Origin: Pegea sp. RAD2-039
Lineage: Eukaryota > Chordata > Thaliacea > Salpida > Salpidae
Assembly (NCBI GenBank): GCA_034620365.1
Contig: JAQGEQ010000048.1
Coordinates: 1,054,001 to 1,118,000, forward strand
Length of the DNA stretch: 64,000 nucleotides
Reading direction: 5' to 3'
In this document: piece by piece, positions 24,801-38,015 of the stretch
Position numbering within the stretch: the stretch's first letter is position 1
Layout: each line of letters opens with the position of its first letter
Made by a program: the position numbers and the translations under genes
The notes under the pieces: model-generated
Seen by the model: the letters and a program-made list of their open reading frames with translations, nothing else
The model's database searches: none
Told to the model about the DNA's origin: nothing

Positions 24801-27800
24801 CAAAGATAGCATTGACCTCAAACCCACTTCACAGGAACACAATCTTGCCCCCCGATGCTTATAGACTGACGTTCATCAGCATCCAAATATTTGCCAGAAA
24901 TTGTAACCGTAGATCCCCAATTATTCAATATTACATCAGGAACAACAGATTCGACAATTGGACGTACAAAATAGAACAACTAGAAAGAAATTGATGAATA
25001 ATCAACGATGATATGAATGTCAGTTACCTGTTTTGTTGAATTAGAGAACTGGGTAAGTGGTAACCGGCACTTGTGATTAGTAGTAATGCACAAAGAGATG
25101 TTCCCTATAAGCTCTTTGCTACTTATCATTCCTATATTTGTCTTTACGTGACATTGTAACTTGCAACTGTTCAAACATAACAAGAATTCCATTGAAAAAA
25201 AGAAAATATTTACAACCGAGAAAGGAAACTAACCATCCAACTAAACGAAAAGGGATACAGTTGAGACCAGCTACTGTAATCTTCATTCTTAAGCGAGGGT
25301 CGAAGTTTTCACCTTCTAATGTTATCATTGTATCAGCTCCTATCACTGCTTGCTTAGGGTAAAACTGGGTGAAAATAATTGATAAATAGTTGATGTTTAA
25401 ATCTAATAAATCTCAAATTTATCTACCCCATTAATCTTTGGAAATGAGCAAACTTCCTTGCCATTAGCTTTTACCCAATCAGTAAGTACACAGTCTTTTG
25501 ATAAAGTACAAGTATTCGAAGTAGAACACCAACCACAATTCCAGTTTTCATTCGATTGTAAACAGTTTCCACACGAATTGTTCATTTCGCCCAATCCACA
25601 ATCAAACATCTCAACTACAATTCATTGATCAAATATTCACAATTAAAACATTATTTGGATAAAAAAAGTCAAAATGTAAACTTCGTAGCATTTGATAAGT
25701 TGTAAATGTTGTTATTTAAGTAGTGACTAAATGAGAAAGAGGTTTAGGATGAACAATTATCAATGGAATAATGTAAAGGTTAGAAATTGTGAAAAGTAGA
25801 CAAACTAACTGGATAAAGGTGCTAGTTGATGGACGATAGCTTTCTTGGCAAGACCATTTTTCTTCATAACAACTGATAGTTTACCAATTGCAACATTTCC
25901 GTCTGCTTTTATTTGACTCTAATCGAAAGAAAGAAGAATAATAATAAATTAGGAATATGAGAAGAGAAACTCACTAAAACGTTGAGACAAATGATTTTGG
26001 AACTTTGAATTTTTGTGCGAGTTTCTTGTGAGATTTTATTATCAGTTTCAACAACACAAACAAATGATGAACCAGAAGAGTCGACATTCGCTGTTTCCAG
26101 AACCAAATCTCGTCTTTTTTCGCTATAAATATATTCTGTCGTTTTATTAAGCTCCTCGCTGTCGTAACCATTGTTGGCGAATCGGTAAATGACAGGGCAT
26201 TTCTGAATGAGGTTTAATAATATTTGATTAATAGCATGAAAAGAATGCACCAGGTGAAAACCACAAGGTTTAATAAGATATCAAATTTTCAGTTTCAAAA
26301 GAAGATTAGAAACTAGTTGCTAGCTAAAAGCTTCTTTTTTCATGTATTGATTTGATAAAAGAAATTTTCAGCTTTTTAATGTGTTGCTACATTAAAAAAC
26401 AAAAATTTTGGTTATAAATAATCTAATTAAAGAGAGTATTATGTAAATAGCCGTAAAGAAATTGATCTGAAAAATAAGATGGTTATAGATTTTCAAAGTA
26501 AAAATGTCTGATGATGTCACAGCTAAATTTTAGCAATCCTTAAAAGAAATCACTTCAAGTTTCAAGTAGTCAAGTTTACATTCCAAAGGGCGCTGAAGCA
26601 GAAAATATCATTTACCTTCAATGAAATACCGAGAGGTGAAGATTTAAACTGATTATCAGATTTACTTAATAATTTGTTGGTAAATAAACAGAAAAGAAAA
26701 TTAATATTAAATATAAAGATGAGTTTTAGGTTGGAATATCTACTGAGATTTGAAAAATGTCGATTTTTTCATTACTAGTTGTAATTTGGTGGCCGGAAAT
26801 ACATTTTTTTCATATTTAATATTTTTCAGTAAATCACAAAGCAACTGAAATTAAATGTGATAAATGAAACCAAGAACAAATTTGATTTATCAAATAAGAC
26901 TATAAATTTATACGGCTATAAATTGATAACTAAAATAATATACATATCTGGAATTTACAGATTGTTAAATTGTAAAAACCTTTGAAATAAATAGAACTGC
27001 TGAAATTTACATTTAAGTAATTGAATCTAATCGACAGCTAAGATTTTTGTTGAAGTGAGAAAAGATGGTAAAAGTTGAAAAACGTTAAATCAACAAGTAA
27101 AGACTAATTAGTAGGGGTTAAAGCTAATGTGAAAAAGGTTCTAAAAATGTGAAGTATCTATTCTACTTGTAGATAAAATGGTAGAAAAGTATCTAAACTA
27201 ATTTACTGATTTATAAAATTAATCAAAAAAGATGTTATGATAAAAATTGTACCTCGCTATTTGCAATAAAACGTCTGCAAGTTTGATCTCGGTATGTACA
27301 AGTGTTTTGACTAGAGCACCATTTACACGAATGGGCACTTTGTAAGCATGAGAAACATCTGAAATAAAAAGTGTAAATGATTTGAAGAAGCAAAACAACT
27401 TTCATCGAAAGTAACTGAAAATTGTGATTGAAATTCAATTAATTCATATCACGCAACATTTCAAAGATAATGGTTCAGGAACTAAACCGAACTGGGCATC
27501 GACTTTGGTATCAAATGTAATTACTGAATTATTTATCAAATTCATTTTACTTGCTTGAAAAATTCATTAACTTTAAACTTTCATAAAAATTTAAACTCGA
27601 CTATTTGTTAGCTATTTAAAAAGTTGTAAAATATACATAAGCTTTATATTTCAGGAAAATTTTATCCAAATTATTAGTAAATTTCAGCTTATACTTTACT
27701 TTATGAAAAACAAGTAAGTATTAAAGAAGTTTTACAACTCTTAGTCCTATTCAGAGCAATTATGTAAACGATACTAAGCTGACAAATACTTTTTCAAATA

Positions 27801-30557
27801 TTCAATTTATGTGAGTAATAAAATCTGAGTGATCGGATATTATCGAAAAGTAATAACCGGTAATAAATGATCAATTCAAAACTTAAGTGCTTCATAAAGT
27901 TCGATTGCTCTTTTAATAATTGGCTACTTACAGAAAGTTAGTTAGATATAAAACTTACGAGTTATAAGTTGGACATTGAAAGATATTGAAACTAGTGGTT
28001 GCTACAGTGATTCGTGTAGTTGATGATATATATAAAAGATCCAAAGTCAGGATTTGCTGAACTGAAAGTTATTAATCGAAATAATTTAGTTAAAAAATTT
28101 GTTGACGATCTTTAACAAGATAAATTGATAAACATTTTGTAAGCTTAATATAAACTAACTTGTACATACCAGCTTTAGATAATTCACTACTTTTTGGGGT
28201 GATACATTGTACTAGAGTTTCATTCCCTCTTCGGTATAATGTTGTTGTATTTTCAAAATAATCATTAAACAAGCAAAAGTATCTACCAGATAAGAGCTGT
28301 GGTACTGATGATACTTTCAGCTCCAGCTGTTATAGATTAAAATGATTACTAAGAGTTATGAAAGTAATCATTCGCCAATTATCACTTAAAATATAATCAT
28401 CTTACTCGCGCTGGTAATGAATCAAGAGCCAGACTACTTTTAGAATGAAATCGTGGTTGAATTTTAGGGCATGTCTCATCGAAACTGATATAAAAGTATT
28501 TTTCTGAGCTTTGTTTACAAACCCGTGATACTGTACACCTTTAAATAATTTAAAAGTTACTTTAAAACTATTAATTACGTTGAACTAAAACAATCTCTTT
28601 TAAAAAACCTCCAAATTCTTCTCTTAAAATTAATTTTTAAACTTATATTTTAGAGTAAACAACATTTTTTACGTCAAATAATAATCGTGCAAATACATAT
28701 AAAAGAAATGAGAGAATTTTACTTGTTTTCTAATGTACACCAGCCGCAGTGCGGGTCATTTGAACTGACACAAGCTGAACAGGAAGTATATTTAGAACAG
28801 TTTTCAACTGGTTTATAAACAAGTAGTTTTCTACTCAAGACATAAATTGTTGACTTCCACAACTGAAGATTGTTGAAATTAATATCTAACGAAATGATTG
28901 CTGCATCATTGTAATTGAATTTAGAATTTTTTTCTAGTTTGATAGGGGTATTTATGTGAATACTCTCATATAGAAATCCGTCTAAGGTCTCCATATTCAA
29001 TCTAACCTATAAACATCAAAAATATAAAATTATCCTCAAAACACAATCAAATCAGAAGATAAAGTACATGACTCAATATACAATTTATCAACAAGATTTA
29101 AGATCATTTTTCAAGAGTAAGAAATGGAAATAAACTCAAAAAAATTACAAACCTTTTATTATTTAATCAATTAATTATAGTACGTAATTATAAAGCAAGA
29201 AGTTAGAACTTACTTTTAATAATTGTCCATTTTCAGTTCCAATGAAAATGACTGAATACTGAGAGGAAACCTTTATAGATTGTAAAGATGACATTCTTGT
29301 TGAGTCAGTAAAATAAAAAGCATCATTAACAAATGGAACAGCGGATTGAAGATTTTTAAATTGAACTTCTTCAGAGCATAACTCATGCTGAATCTTTCCA
29401 CTCTGAAAATATAAACTTCAAATTATCATCTAGAAATCATCAAAATGATTTAATATTTCATAAAACAAGTGAATTACCCTATCTCCACAATCAAAGCGTC
29501 CATCAGTTGTTTGTGTCCACGGAATATCAATAGGTCTATACCTTTTCTCTACATGAATGGAACAGTTCTTTGTTACTGTTCTAAACGTGTTTTCAAGACT
29601 TCCAACTTTATAAATACAAGCAGCACTACCAGGTTCTTGTTCAGAATAGAAAGAAACAACTATATATGAATGTCCATCTACATCTGACATATTCATGAAG
29701 TGAGCTGTAGAAGCTATTCCATAGTTAATTCCTCGGTTATAACAACTAATTTCTAGCTCAAATTGTACAGTTGAATGATCAGGTTTATTACAAAACCTCG
29801 TTATGTATGTCTTCAAATGTTTTGAGGTGCTCAATGAATACATAGTGATAAAGTACAATGCATCATCAATCTCAAAACCTGCTACCATATGTTGATTCAA
29901 TTTAGAATTTACTTTATACTTTGGACCAAATGCTCCAAAAAATCCATAAAATGGTTCAAAATTATATTTCGCATTACTATCTGATACCAGCTGAAGTTTG
30001 GTATATGGTACAAGGCTAGATCTAGTTTTATGATTGGTTATATGTGGACAATCCCTAATTGTTTTAGATGATCCAAAATAAAGAGATGATGTAGAGTCAG
30101 CTCTGACACCTTTTTTACTGAGGATTGCTACTTGAGTTACATTATCTGAGCTTAATGGGCATTTATCAACACTTACATTTTGTGTGTATTTAATATTAAT
30201 GTCAGATAGATCAAAAAGGCTACAAGAAAGTTCTCTTTTATTTCCACAAGCTATTAGTCTATCAAAATCTTTATCAATTATCAAAATTTTGTTCAAATTT
30301 GGTGGATCCACACAATTATTTATATTGTAACAATCAGAATACCCTGTCACGCGTTCTTTAAATGAACTTAAATCTGAACTCAATTGATAAAGTCTATTTC
30401 TAGCACCAATAAAAACAGATCCAGTCTTTGAATCAACAGCTAGATTATGAAAGTTACAGATGGAATTATCACAAACTTTTGCTTCAAAGCTATTTGAAGC
30501 TTCAACAGTTAGAAAATGTATTAATAATAAACAAATAAATAGCAGTAGATTTTCCAT
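18811..30557 (-). CDS. PLXN: Plexin (semaphorin receptor)
   Basis: Type I membrane receptor for semaphorins whose cytoplasmic GAP domain acts on Rap/Ras-type GTPases in cell guidance and adhesion. The gene appears complete, with two to three dozen exons. Exon 1 (29478-30557, 360 codons) holds the signal peptide ([20 protein letters not shown]) and most of the Sema domain ([34 protein letters not shown]). Next exons: 29214-29402, 28723-29006, 28406-28538, 28170-28326, 27959-28061, 27253-27358 and 25975-26202. PSI repeats: [15 protein letters not shown] (about 28.75 kb), [17 protein letters not shown] (about 27.3 kb), [16 protein letters not shown] (about 25.55 kb). IPT-type exons run from about 25.4 to 23.2 kb ([14 protein letters not shown]). 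The TM helix lies at about 22.50-22.59 kb ([20 protein letters not shown]), followed by a juxtamembrane coil. The GAP follows: [20 protein letters not shown] (22.2-22.4 kb), [16 protein letters not shown] (about 21.95 kb), [16 protein letters not shown] (about 21.34 kb), [46 protein letters not shown] (19.2-19.45 kb). Both arginine motifs (IRTLE, RRTE) are intact. The C-terminus is SRRYQI. Plexin A/B subtype is not assignable by eye. Confidence 0.95.
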
Positions 30558-33500
30558 CCCTCAAGATAAACTCTTCATGAAATCCCAATGTAAGTAGAAC
30601 AATATTATTATAAACTTAAATATTGGAAACGTATGTTTATGTATACTGAAAAAAGTAATATAATTTTAAAGTATTTTTTATAAACTGGTTTCCACATTAT
30701 ATCAACATTAGAAACATAATATAAAGACTTCAAATTTTGTTTATAATAACTAATAAGTACAAAATGACTTATTTATGTTTTATTTATTTTATTACTATAA
30801 ATAATTTACAGAAATTTTATTTTTGTCCATTTATTTTTAACGGAAGCCAATTCATAGATTACTAAGTAAGAGGATTTTGTAATGATAGAACATTACAAAA
30901 ATATTAACATTGTAGAAAAATATTTTGGATTATAAGTTAACAAAAACACTTTTTCAGAAATTATATAAACAAAAAAGTTATATAAACACAAAAACAAAAC
31001 TATTTAGTTGTATAACTTCTAAACAATTAAAAATTTATGATCATAGCTTCAAAACACTTTAAATATCATTAATAATTTAATCTAATATTTCTGTGAAGAA
31101 TACTTAAGGGATATTTACTAAATTCTATCAAATTAAGGTAATAAACACTTTAACAATTGCAAAAATAAAGTGAAGATATAGCTTTTAATCAACAATTTAA
31201 AACTATACAATTATCAAAACATAAAATTCAACTGAAAATATGCATGTCAAAACAAATATCCTGACTAAAATATATATCAAACAAAAGTATAAGAGAAATA
31301 CATGGATTTTATTGTGATGCTTAAGACTTATTTGGATAGAAAATTACTGATTCTGTAAACATATTAATTTACATTTTCGATTTTGCAATGCTAATGAAAG
31401 CTATTAAATATTTACAGACATAATAACATTCAATCATAATCGCTAGCACTATCATTTTTAAATTTAATGATTAGATTCAACGAAAAAGATAAAAAATTCA
31501 ATCATTTGAATTTTGTTATTATAGCAGAGTTAATCTAAATTCCTAGAATAATTAATCTAAGTTTAATTATAAGACCTCAACTATTTCCTTTTACTAGTTT
31601 TAATTGGATTTGAGAATAAGTTCAGTTTAATAATACCTAACGCCAAATAAGGAAAGCTGTAAACCAAAATATACACACCAAATGAAGTTTTTGAAATTTA
31701 GATTTGATAAAAGCTACACTTCTTTAAGTAAAAATTAAAATATCTAAACAAGCATGACTTTGTTATACTGATTACTAACCAATAAAGAAATTTTCTCTGC
31801 GACAAGACCAGCATGCTACAGCCAGAGCTGAATCTCTATAATTAATAATGTTTGAACGTGCCACCGGTTCTAGAGTGGGCCTGCCCTAATCGCTTGACTG
31901 AACATGATTTCAGACTTACATACTTTAAATTGTATTGCCAATTTTCTACATATACCTTTTTGTCTTCAAACAATAAGTCCTTAAAAGTACAAAATCAACA
32001 AATCTGTATCAATAAAAGTTAAGTAACTAAGCTATTTCTTGTAAATCTTATGAAATTTTTGTGTAATAATCTTGCTTCAATAAATCTTTGTCTTAAGCAA
32101 AAGCATATTTTTTTTAAAAGTGACCGAATCAAAATAGAAATTTTATACTTTTATACTCTATAACAACAACCTTTTTTACAAATGTTAGATTTTTATGTTT
32201 CGGTGTTAGCTTTCATTCTATTTTTTAGAGCTTTTTTAAATAATATTTGATATACTAGTTAGTACAGCCTTACCAAATAATATTTATTTATATATATATA
32301 GTATACTGGTAAGCAAACCAATAAGTTATGATAGAAATGAGGATAAAATAAACTGTTTCATGCAACCTTTGGCTTTTTATTATAGCAGCATTTGATAGTT
32401 ACATAATTATGAAGAACGATTACAAGTGGCAAAGATGTAAACAACCGAGTTTCAAACTTAAAACACTCTGAAATAGATTGTTTATTAACTTTTATATTAA
32501 AAAAGTTGTAAAATATGTCTTTATTTCGATCAAAATAATCACACAATTAATAAAAGGAAACAACAGTAAAGTGAAAAGACAGTTTTGAGTTACTGAAGAA
32601 ATTGATTTTGATCATTGCAAATAGTTTAAAGCTGGTTATCAGAACTATAATCTCCAAAAAACACAAATTTGGTAAAATTTTTGTAATACTTTGTTGAAAA
32701 TTCATGTAAGAAGTGTTACTATCTAAACAGGTGTTTAGGACAGAAAGACAAATTTTTCAGTTGGTTACAGACAATTTAAAAATACTTTCTAGTCTGACTG
32801 ATAAACAATTTCTCATCTGTGCTTGTGAACTTTGTAACCTAATTAATATTTTCACTAAAGTTTCCTTAAGACATTGTGAAAATACCAATAATATCAACAA
32901 GTGCATATAATGCTTCTGAAGTTAGAAAAGGTATTGGATGTGAAACTTTACTGAAAGCTACAAAATATTGAAAATATTTTTTTAATGTTACTATTCAATT
33001 TAATCAACGTTTAATCAAAAAGCTATTACAACGATCATTTTGCATATACAGTAATGGTTCATAACAACAAATTAGTAGTAATTAAGGTTTTATTAGATTT
33101 TGGCCTAAGTAATGGTCCTAATTTGAACTTACATTTGGACTATAATATCTCAATTTTAGTTTTTTGTTAAAATTATGTTACAAGATTTAACATTTAATTA
33201 TAATTTTATTTTATATTTATTAAAATCAAAGATTATTTTTTAATAGTAGCGAGGGCATTTATTTTAATATTTTACTAACTTATGGCTTCCTAATTTTTTC
33301 AATTTTTTAAAGCTAGAAAAGAAGCTGGTTTAGTAGTTTATCTTCTTTAATTATGCAACTTAATCTTAAACTTAAGCTTAAGCAAGTTTTGATTTTGGGG
33401 CATTAAACAACTTCAGCTAACGTGTCACATACCTATTATAAATTAGAGTAAATTATGTTAAACCAAAACATTCTTCTATAGACTTCAAAACGAGATAGTA

Positions 33501-33700
33501 CTGAAACCCTTATAACCATTATGTTTTAAAAATGCTAGAACTTTATTTATATTAGGTTGTTAACAATTAAGAAGATTAAAGCCGATTGATTTTTTTTGTA
33601 AACTCAACCAAGAATTGCTTTTATAGGTATTTTTGATACTAATTTTATATGTGAGAAAAACCAAGGCTTCCATCTATAGAGTCTTCATCTGCAGTACGCT
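30558..33700. other. Intergenic spacer upstream of plexin
   Basis: AT-rich, with no supportable gene. A GC-richer islet at about 31795-31910 stands out from its surroundings and may be a repeat remnant. A short TA run lies near 32285-32300. The plexin promoter must lie at the low-coordinate end of this stretch, but I see no recognisable element. Confidence 0.45.
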
Positions 33701-33794
33701 ATTAAACGCCAGTCAAACTTAAAATTGTCAAAGGTTAACAACATTAAGCTTAACACCTTTCATTTCCGTTGTCTTAGTCACATATAACGTTTAA

Positions 33795-34264
33795 CATGGC
33801 AGAAAAAGATCTTAAACTAGATATTCTTAAGGCTCACTGGTCTGAAAACAATGTACAGAATGCTAAGCAAGAAAGGGCTTTGCTGGCTCGGACACGTCTG
33901 TTAGATGGATAACGGGCGGATCTCAAAGGATCTGTTATACGGGGACTATCTAAAGGCAAATGCAACATCGGTCGTCCCTGTCTACGTTTCAAAGATAAAT
34001 GCAAGCGCGGTATGAAATCGCTCAGCATCTATACCAGCAGTTGGGAGGATATCATTAAGGATCGTTCTGAAAGGTACTCTTTACTCCACAAACAACTGAA
34101 AGATAAAGAAGAAAAAACAGTTTCGAATGAAAGAAAGAAGCCCTAAAAATCTTTTCTTTTGCATTTCACCGTGTCTTGCTTTATTAGTCCCCTCACTGTG
34201 TTTTTCTTTGCTTAGAATATCATCACTCATAGTATATTAAGCATGGCTGTTCTCGGCCGAAGCA
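33795..34264 (+). mobile_element. Broken 3' end of a non-LTR (LINE) retrotransposon
   Basis: The plus strand carries the C-terminal tail of a LINE reverse-transcriptase polyprotein. The readable parts are LCWLGHVC, a stop, MDNGRISKDLLYG, then after a frame change KGKCNIGRPCLRFKDKCKRG (ending near 34015) and SWEDIIKDRSERYSLLHKQL. The pattern of a W-L-G-H-V motif, a GRP-LR-KD motif and a W-x3-DR-x3-R motif is typical of this tail in many animal LINEs. At least one stop codon and one frameshift make it dead. The element ends with a 25-bp 3' terminal sequence at 34240-34264 that is also the tail of the SINE at 57501-57850. Confidence 0.75.
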
Positions 34265-34669
34265 AGCACCTAACCTAACTTGCGTTTAGTACTTTTGGCT
34301 TTTTATTCATAAAATGTAATTCTAAAGAAATATTTTTTAATATTTTGTATAAATTTTTTATTGACTTAAGCTAACAAACTAAAGTAAATGACCTTGTACT
34401 AAAACTATTAATTGTCTTTACCATCTTAACTTCATAGAATGCTGTGAAGATCCCAATCTGTCATAAGTACTCAAAGGCTCTCCTTTCAAAACAAAACCGT
34501 TTAACAATTTTAAAATAACTAATGGAGAAACAGCTTTTTAATAAGGTAACCAAGGTTTAGAATTTTCCTTTCCGACTCCATCACTACATCAAAATCTATC
34601 GCATCTTTCACAATTTTCTTAAAAAAGTTATTTTTAAGTTATATCCTTCACAAGTGATAGCAAGAACTG

Positions 34670-34901
34670 CTAGCTTCCTCACTTTCTTCTTCTTCTTCTA
34701 TTTTATTAAATTTTTATTCGTACTTTATACATTACCTATTTTTTTACAGTGTTCTTATTTTTTATATATTGATTTTAAATTGTGATAGTTAAGACATTCC
34801 CATTATCCCTTTGCTCATAACACTTGGTTTTTGTTCGCTATACGATCTGTTGAATTTGTAACTCTCAGCCACGCATTGAATAAATAAATAAATAAATAAA
34901 T
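34670..34901 (+). mobile_element. Probable 3' UTR of a second retroelement ending in (TAAA)n
   Basis: A T-rich stretch ends in the sequence cagccacgcattgaa followed by about five to six TAAA units (34879-34901). Non-coding 3' ends running into a tetranucleotide tail of this kind are typical of CR1/L2-like LINEs. No coding sequence is left, so this is suggestive only. Confidence 0.35.
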
Positions 34902-34957
34902 TCAAAAGTTCAATTGTAATATATACAAATTTCAAATTTCAAGTTCTAAATTTATAT

Positions 34958-37900
34958 TTAGACAACTGATTTTTCATTTTCAGTTCCAAAAACTCTTCCA
35001 TCTTCAACTTTTTGTGGCAAATAACTTGGATTAGATTGATTAGGATTTACAAACCATTTTTTACTGACATCATCAAAATTAGTACATTCCATGATGGCTG
35101 AATCGGGTACCTACAAGCAAAAAAACTAGCTGAATAAACTTTTATTAAAACAATTTTCACTCAAACCTTGTTGATTGGTTCATACATAGAATGGTGGTGT
35201 TCATAAACAGGATTGTTAGATGACTTATTATAACAAGTAATTAGTGACCACCTCCTACGAGGGCTACTATTTTGGTTACTTCGGTGTAGAAGGTTGCAGT
35301 GAAAGATCAAACCATCACCCTCATCCAGCTCAACTGCAACTCTTTCCAAAACTTTTTCAGCCTTTTAGTTGTTAAAAAGTTTTTATTTGATTCTAATCAA
35401 TCTAACTAAATCTAATTCAGATGGTTTTATTAAAATCAACGAAACAAATCTTATATAAATATTATTGATTCTTAAAGATAATGAAAGCAAGAATGAAAGC
35501 TAACTTTCAATTGATATCGTAGTTTTGAATGACTTAAAACGGTAAATTTATATTTTACTGCCATGCAATTTAATGTGTATACAAGTACTGATGTTTAATA
35601 TATAAAACAGTCCCAAAGTTCAACAAAGTAGAAAAACTCAATAAGTAGTCAGACATGTTGAGTTTTCATCTTAATCAGTAAAACACTTTTACAAGTAAAA
35701 CCATCCAAGAAAATTTGGTTTACAGACAAAAGGTATTCTTGGTGGTTAAAAATTTTAAGAAATGCGTAACTATTAGCAGTCTCAGCACCTACCCTAATAA
35801 AAGCATGAGCCCTTTTTACAAAATCTACAAACCTTTACTTTAAAAAATGTGGAACAAAAAATACCTGTCTTACTCTTTCCATATCAGCACCAGATTGTTG
35901 ACCAACCTTACCATGATCAACTCTACCCATTTTATGTGAACCTCGTAGCACTTGAAGACATCCATTTTCCAAGTCCATTTTATCGATGGCAAACTGTATA
36001 GAAACCATGTCAGGAAAAAGCAAACCATTTCGATACCAGTACCTTTAATGAAATAAATCATTTGAGAAAACAAAGTTAATGTTAGGAGCCAATTTTACGC
36101 TTTATTTTGTATATATTATTACCTACTTACTACGCAACATCTCCTTATTTGTAGCTGATTAAGAACGATTCAATAGATTTATTTGCATATATATACTTTA
36201 AATCACCATTTCTAGTAAGTTGTTCAAATTTTTTGTTTGTTCAGAACGTATATAAAATTATATTCAAAAAAATAAATACAGAATTTAGAGATAGAATAGA
36301 AAGAATAAAAGTTCAAGAAATATTGACGTTAGAGCACTAAGACATATTTTCCTACAAACCCGTAGTCTTGATGCCACTGAAAGGCTCCACCAGTATAAGC
36401 ATCTTTCATTGTTAATTTACTATGATAATGATAAACTTCTCCGCCTAATAACTGTGGGTTTAAAAATCTTATAGTTTATTAGTTACTTCTATATTCTTTC
36501 GATCATGACTTGTCAGTTCATCAATTCTATCTTTAAGACTTTTACAACAATAACAATAAGGCCTATTTTGGCAGAGAACGACCATGCCGAATGTGCTACT
36601 AGTGATGATATTAAAAAGAAAGCAAAACACAGTGAGTGGCAAAAAAAAAGTTTTTAGAGTCTTAATAAAGATACTTTGTATTCACTTTTTGTAAACTTTA
36701 GCTAACGATTTTGCTTTTTGTAGACTTTGGAAAAGTCTTGCAAATAGTGCCTTAAACAAAGCTCAGCCAAAAGCATTTGGGTTTGAATATTTGAATTATG
36801 ACTATAAGACATTTTCGAACAAAACAAAGTCTACTGATAGCATTATTTTTAAAACACAGCTATTGATTAAATTGAATAATTTATTTAAAATAATTTACTT
36901 TAAACAATGTAGAACTAGTTTAAAATAAATATTTGCAATTGAAACGTTCAAGGTTTTCTGCAACAATTTTATGTCAATAATATTCTACAATTAGATTAAA
37001 TCACAAAAATTAAGTTGTCAAGCTAATTGCTTAAAAAGTATTACTGAACAAGCTGATTTGAAAGTTTTATATAATCATATGCTCTTACTGTTTCACAGGT
37101 GTCAACTACTTTATTACATCGGTTTATCATCCCAGTTAGATCATGTCCAGGATGATTCCAAAGACACATCTTGGTTTTACGACCATCTCCATCATCTTGC
37201 TCATAAGAATTTTTAAGAACAGCAGATTGTGGATCTTCAAGGCTATCTTTTAACTTATTCACCTCCTCTTTTATTAGAAAGTTTCTGCATAATTTTTTGA
37301 TGGTTTTATTTTACAGTGCGAATAGTTAAATCCAGAATTTATAATTCAAATTATAAAATACTTTAATGAAACTAAATCAATCTTGTTAGACTGTAAAGAT
37401 ACTAATCAATTTAATTGATTTAGTGTTGTAATTACTTTTTGAAATTATTTCAAATAAAAGAAATTCATTTACGATTCAGAAGAAGATGTTTATGTTATGA
37501 AATTCATTTTGTTTTAATGAGCAGTTTTAATGTAACAAAAAAATTAAATATTAAAACTGACTTATAATAACATTACAGAAACTTAATTAGAAATACAGAA
37601 TTTTTTAAACCTTATCATCTTTTTATAAATCATTTTCTTTATACTACACAGCTTTATATACCTAAAACTATTCAAGTTAGTACTATAATGTTTTAGACAA
37701 ACCTGACTATTATAAATCCATCTTCCCAAAAGTCATTTATCATCTTTTCCGTTAATACAAACTTCTTTCCGTTTTCAAATCGATAAGCTGACAAATTATG
37801 ACAAAATTTATTGGATTAAGTTTTAATCATCTTAGTGATTTTTTACGATTTTTCATTTCTAATTAACATTTTATATTTCTATCACAATAACAACATTTGT

Positions 37901-38015
37901 TCAAACAATCTCTGTACAGATGTTATTCCTTAACAACTTTTTATTTAATTCAAATTAAACCAATCTTGTAATTTCTAAATTGATCTTGCAAATAAAGTTA
38001 CAATTGCTTACCCAT
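34958..38015 (-). CDS. PhyH-family Fe(II)/2-oxoglutarate dioxygenase
   Basis: A phytanoyl-CoA dioxygenase (PhyH) superfamily enzyme; such enzymes hydroxylate small molecules using Fe(II), O2 and 2-oxoglutarate. Seven exons: 38012-38015, 37703-37787, 37089-37284, 36360-36451, 35865-36042, 35167-35361 and 34958-35110. They sum to 903 nt (300 residues), the usual size. The metal-binding H-x-D is in [14 protein letters not shown] (exon 4/5). The distal His and the 2OG-binding Arg lie in [20 protein letters not shown] (exon 6). Other family segments are [30 protein letters not shown] and [12 protein letters not shown]. The start codon exon contributes only ATGG, giving [17 protein letters not shown]. 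No signal peptide or peroxisomal C-terminal signal is seen (C-terminus EKSVV), so it is probably cytosolic. The HQDYGYWY type resembles the group often labelled proline-4-hydroxylase-like in invertebrates more than human PHYHD1; the substrate is unknown. Confidence 0.9.
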
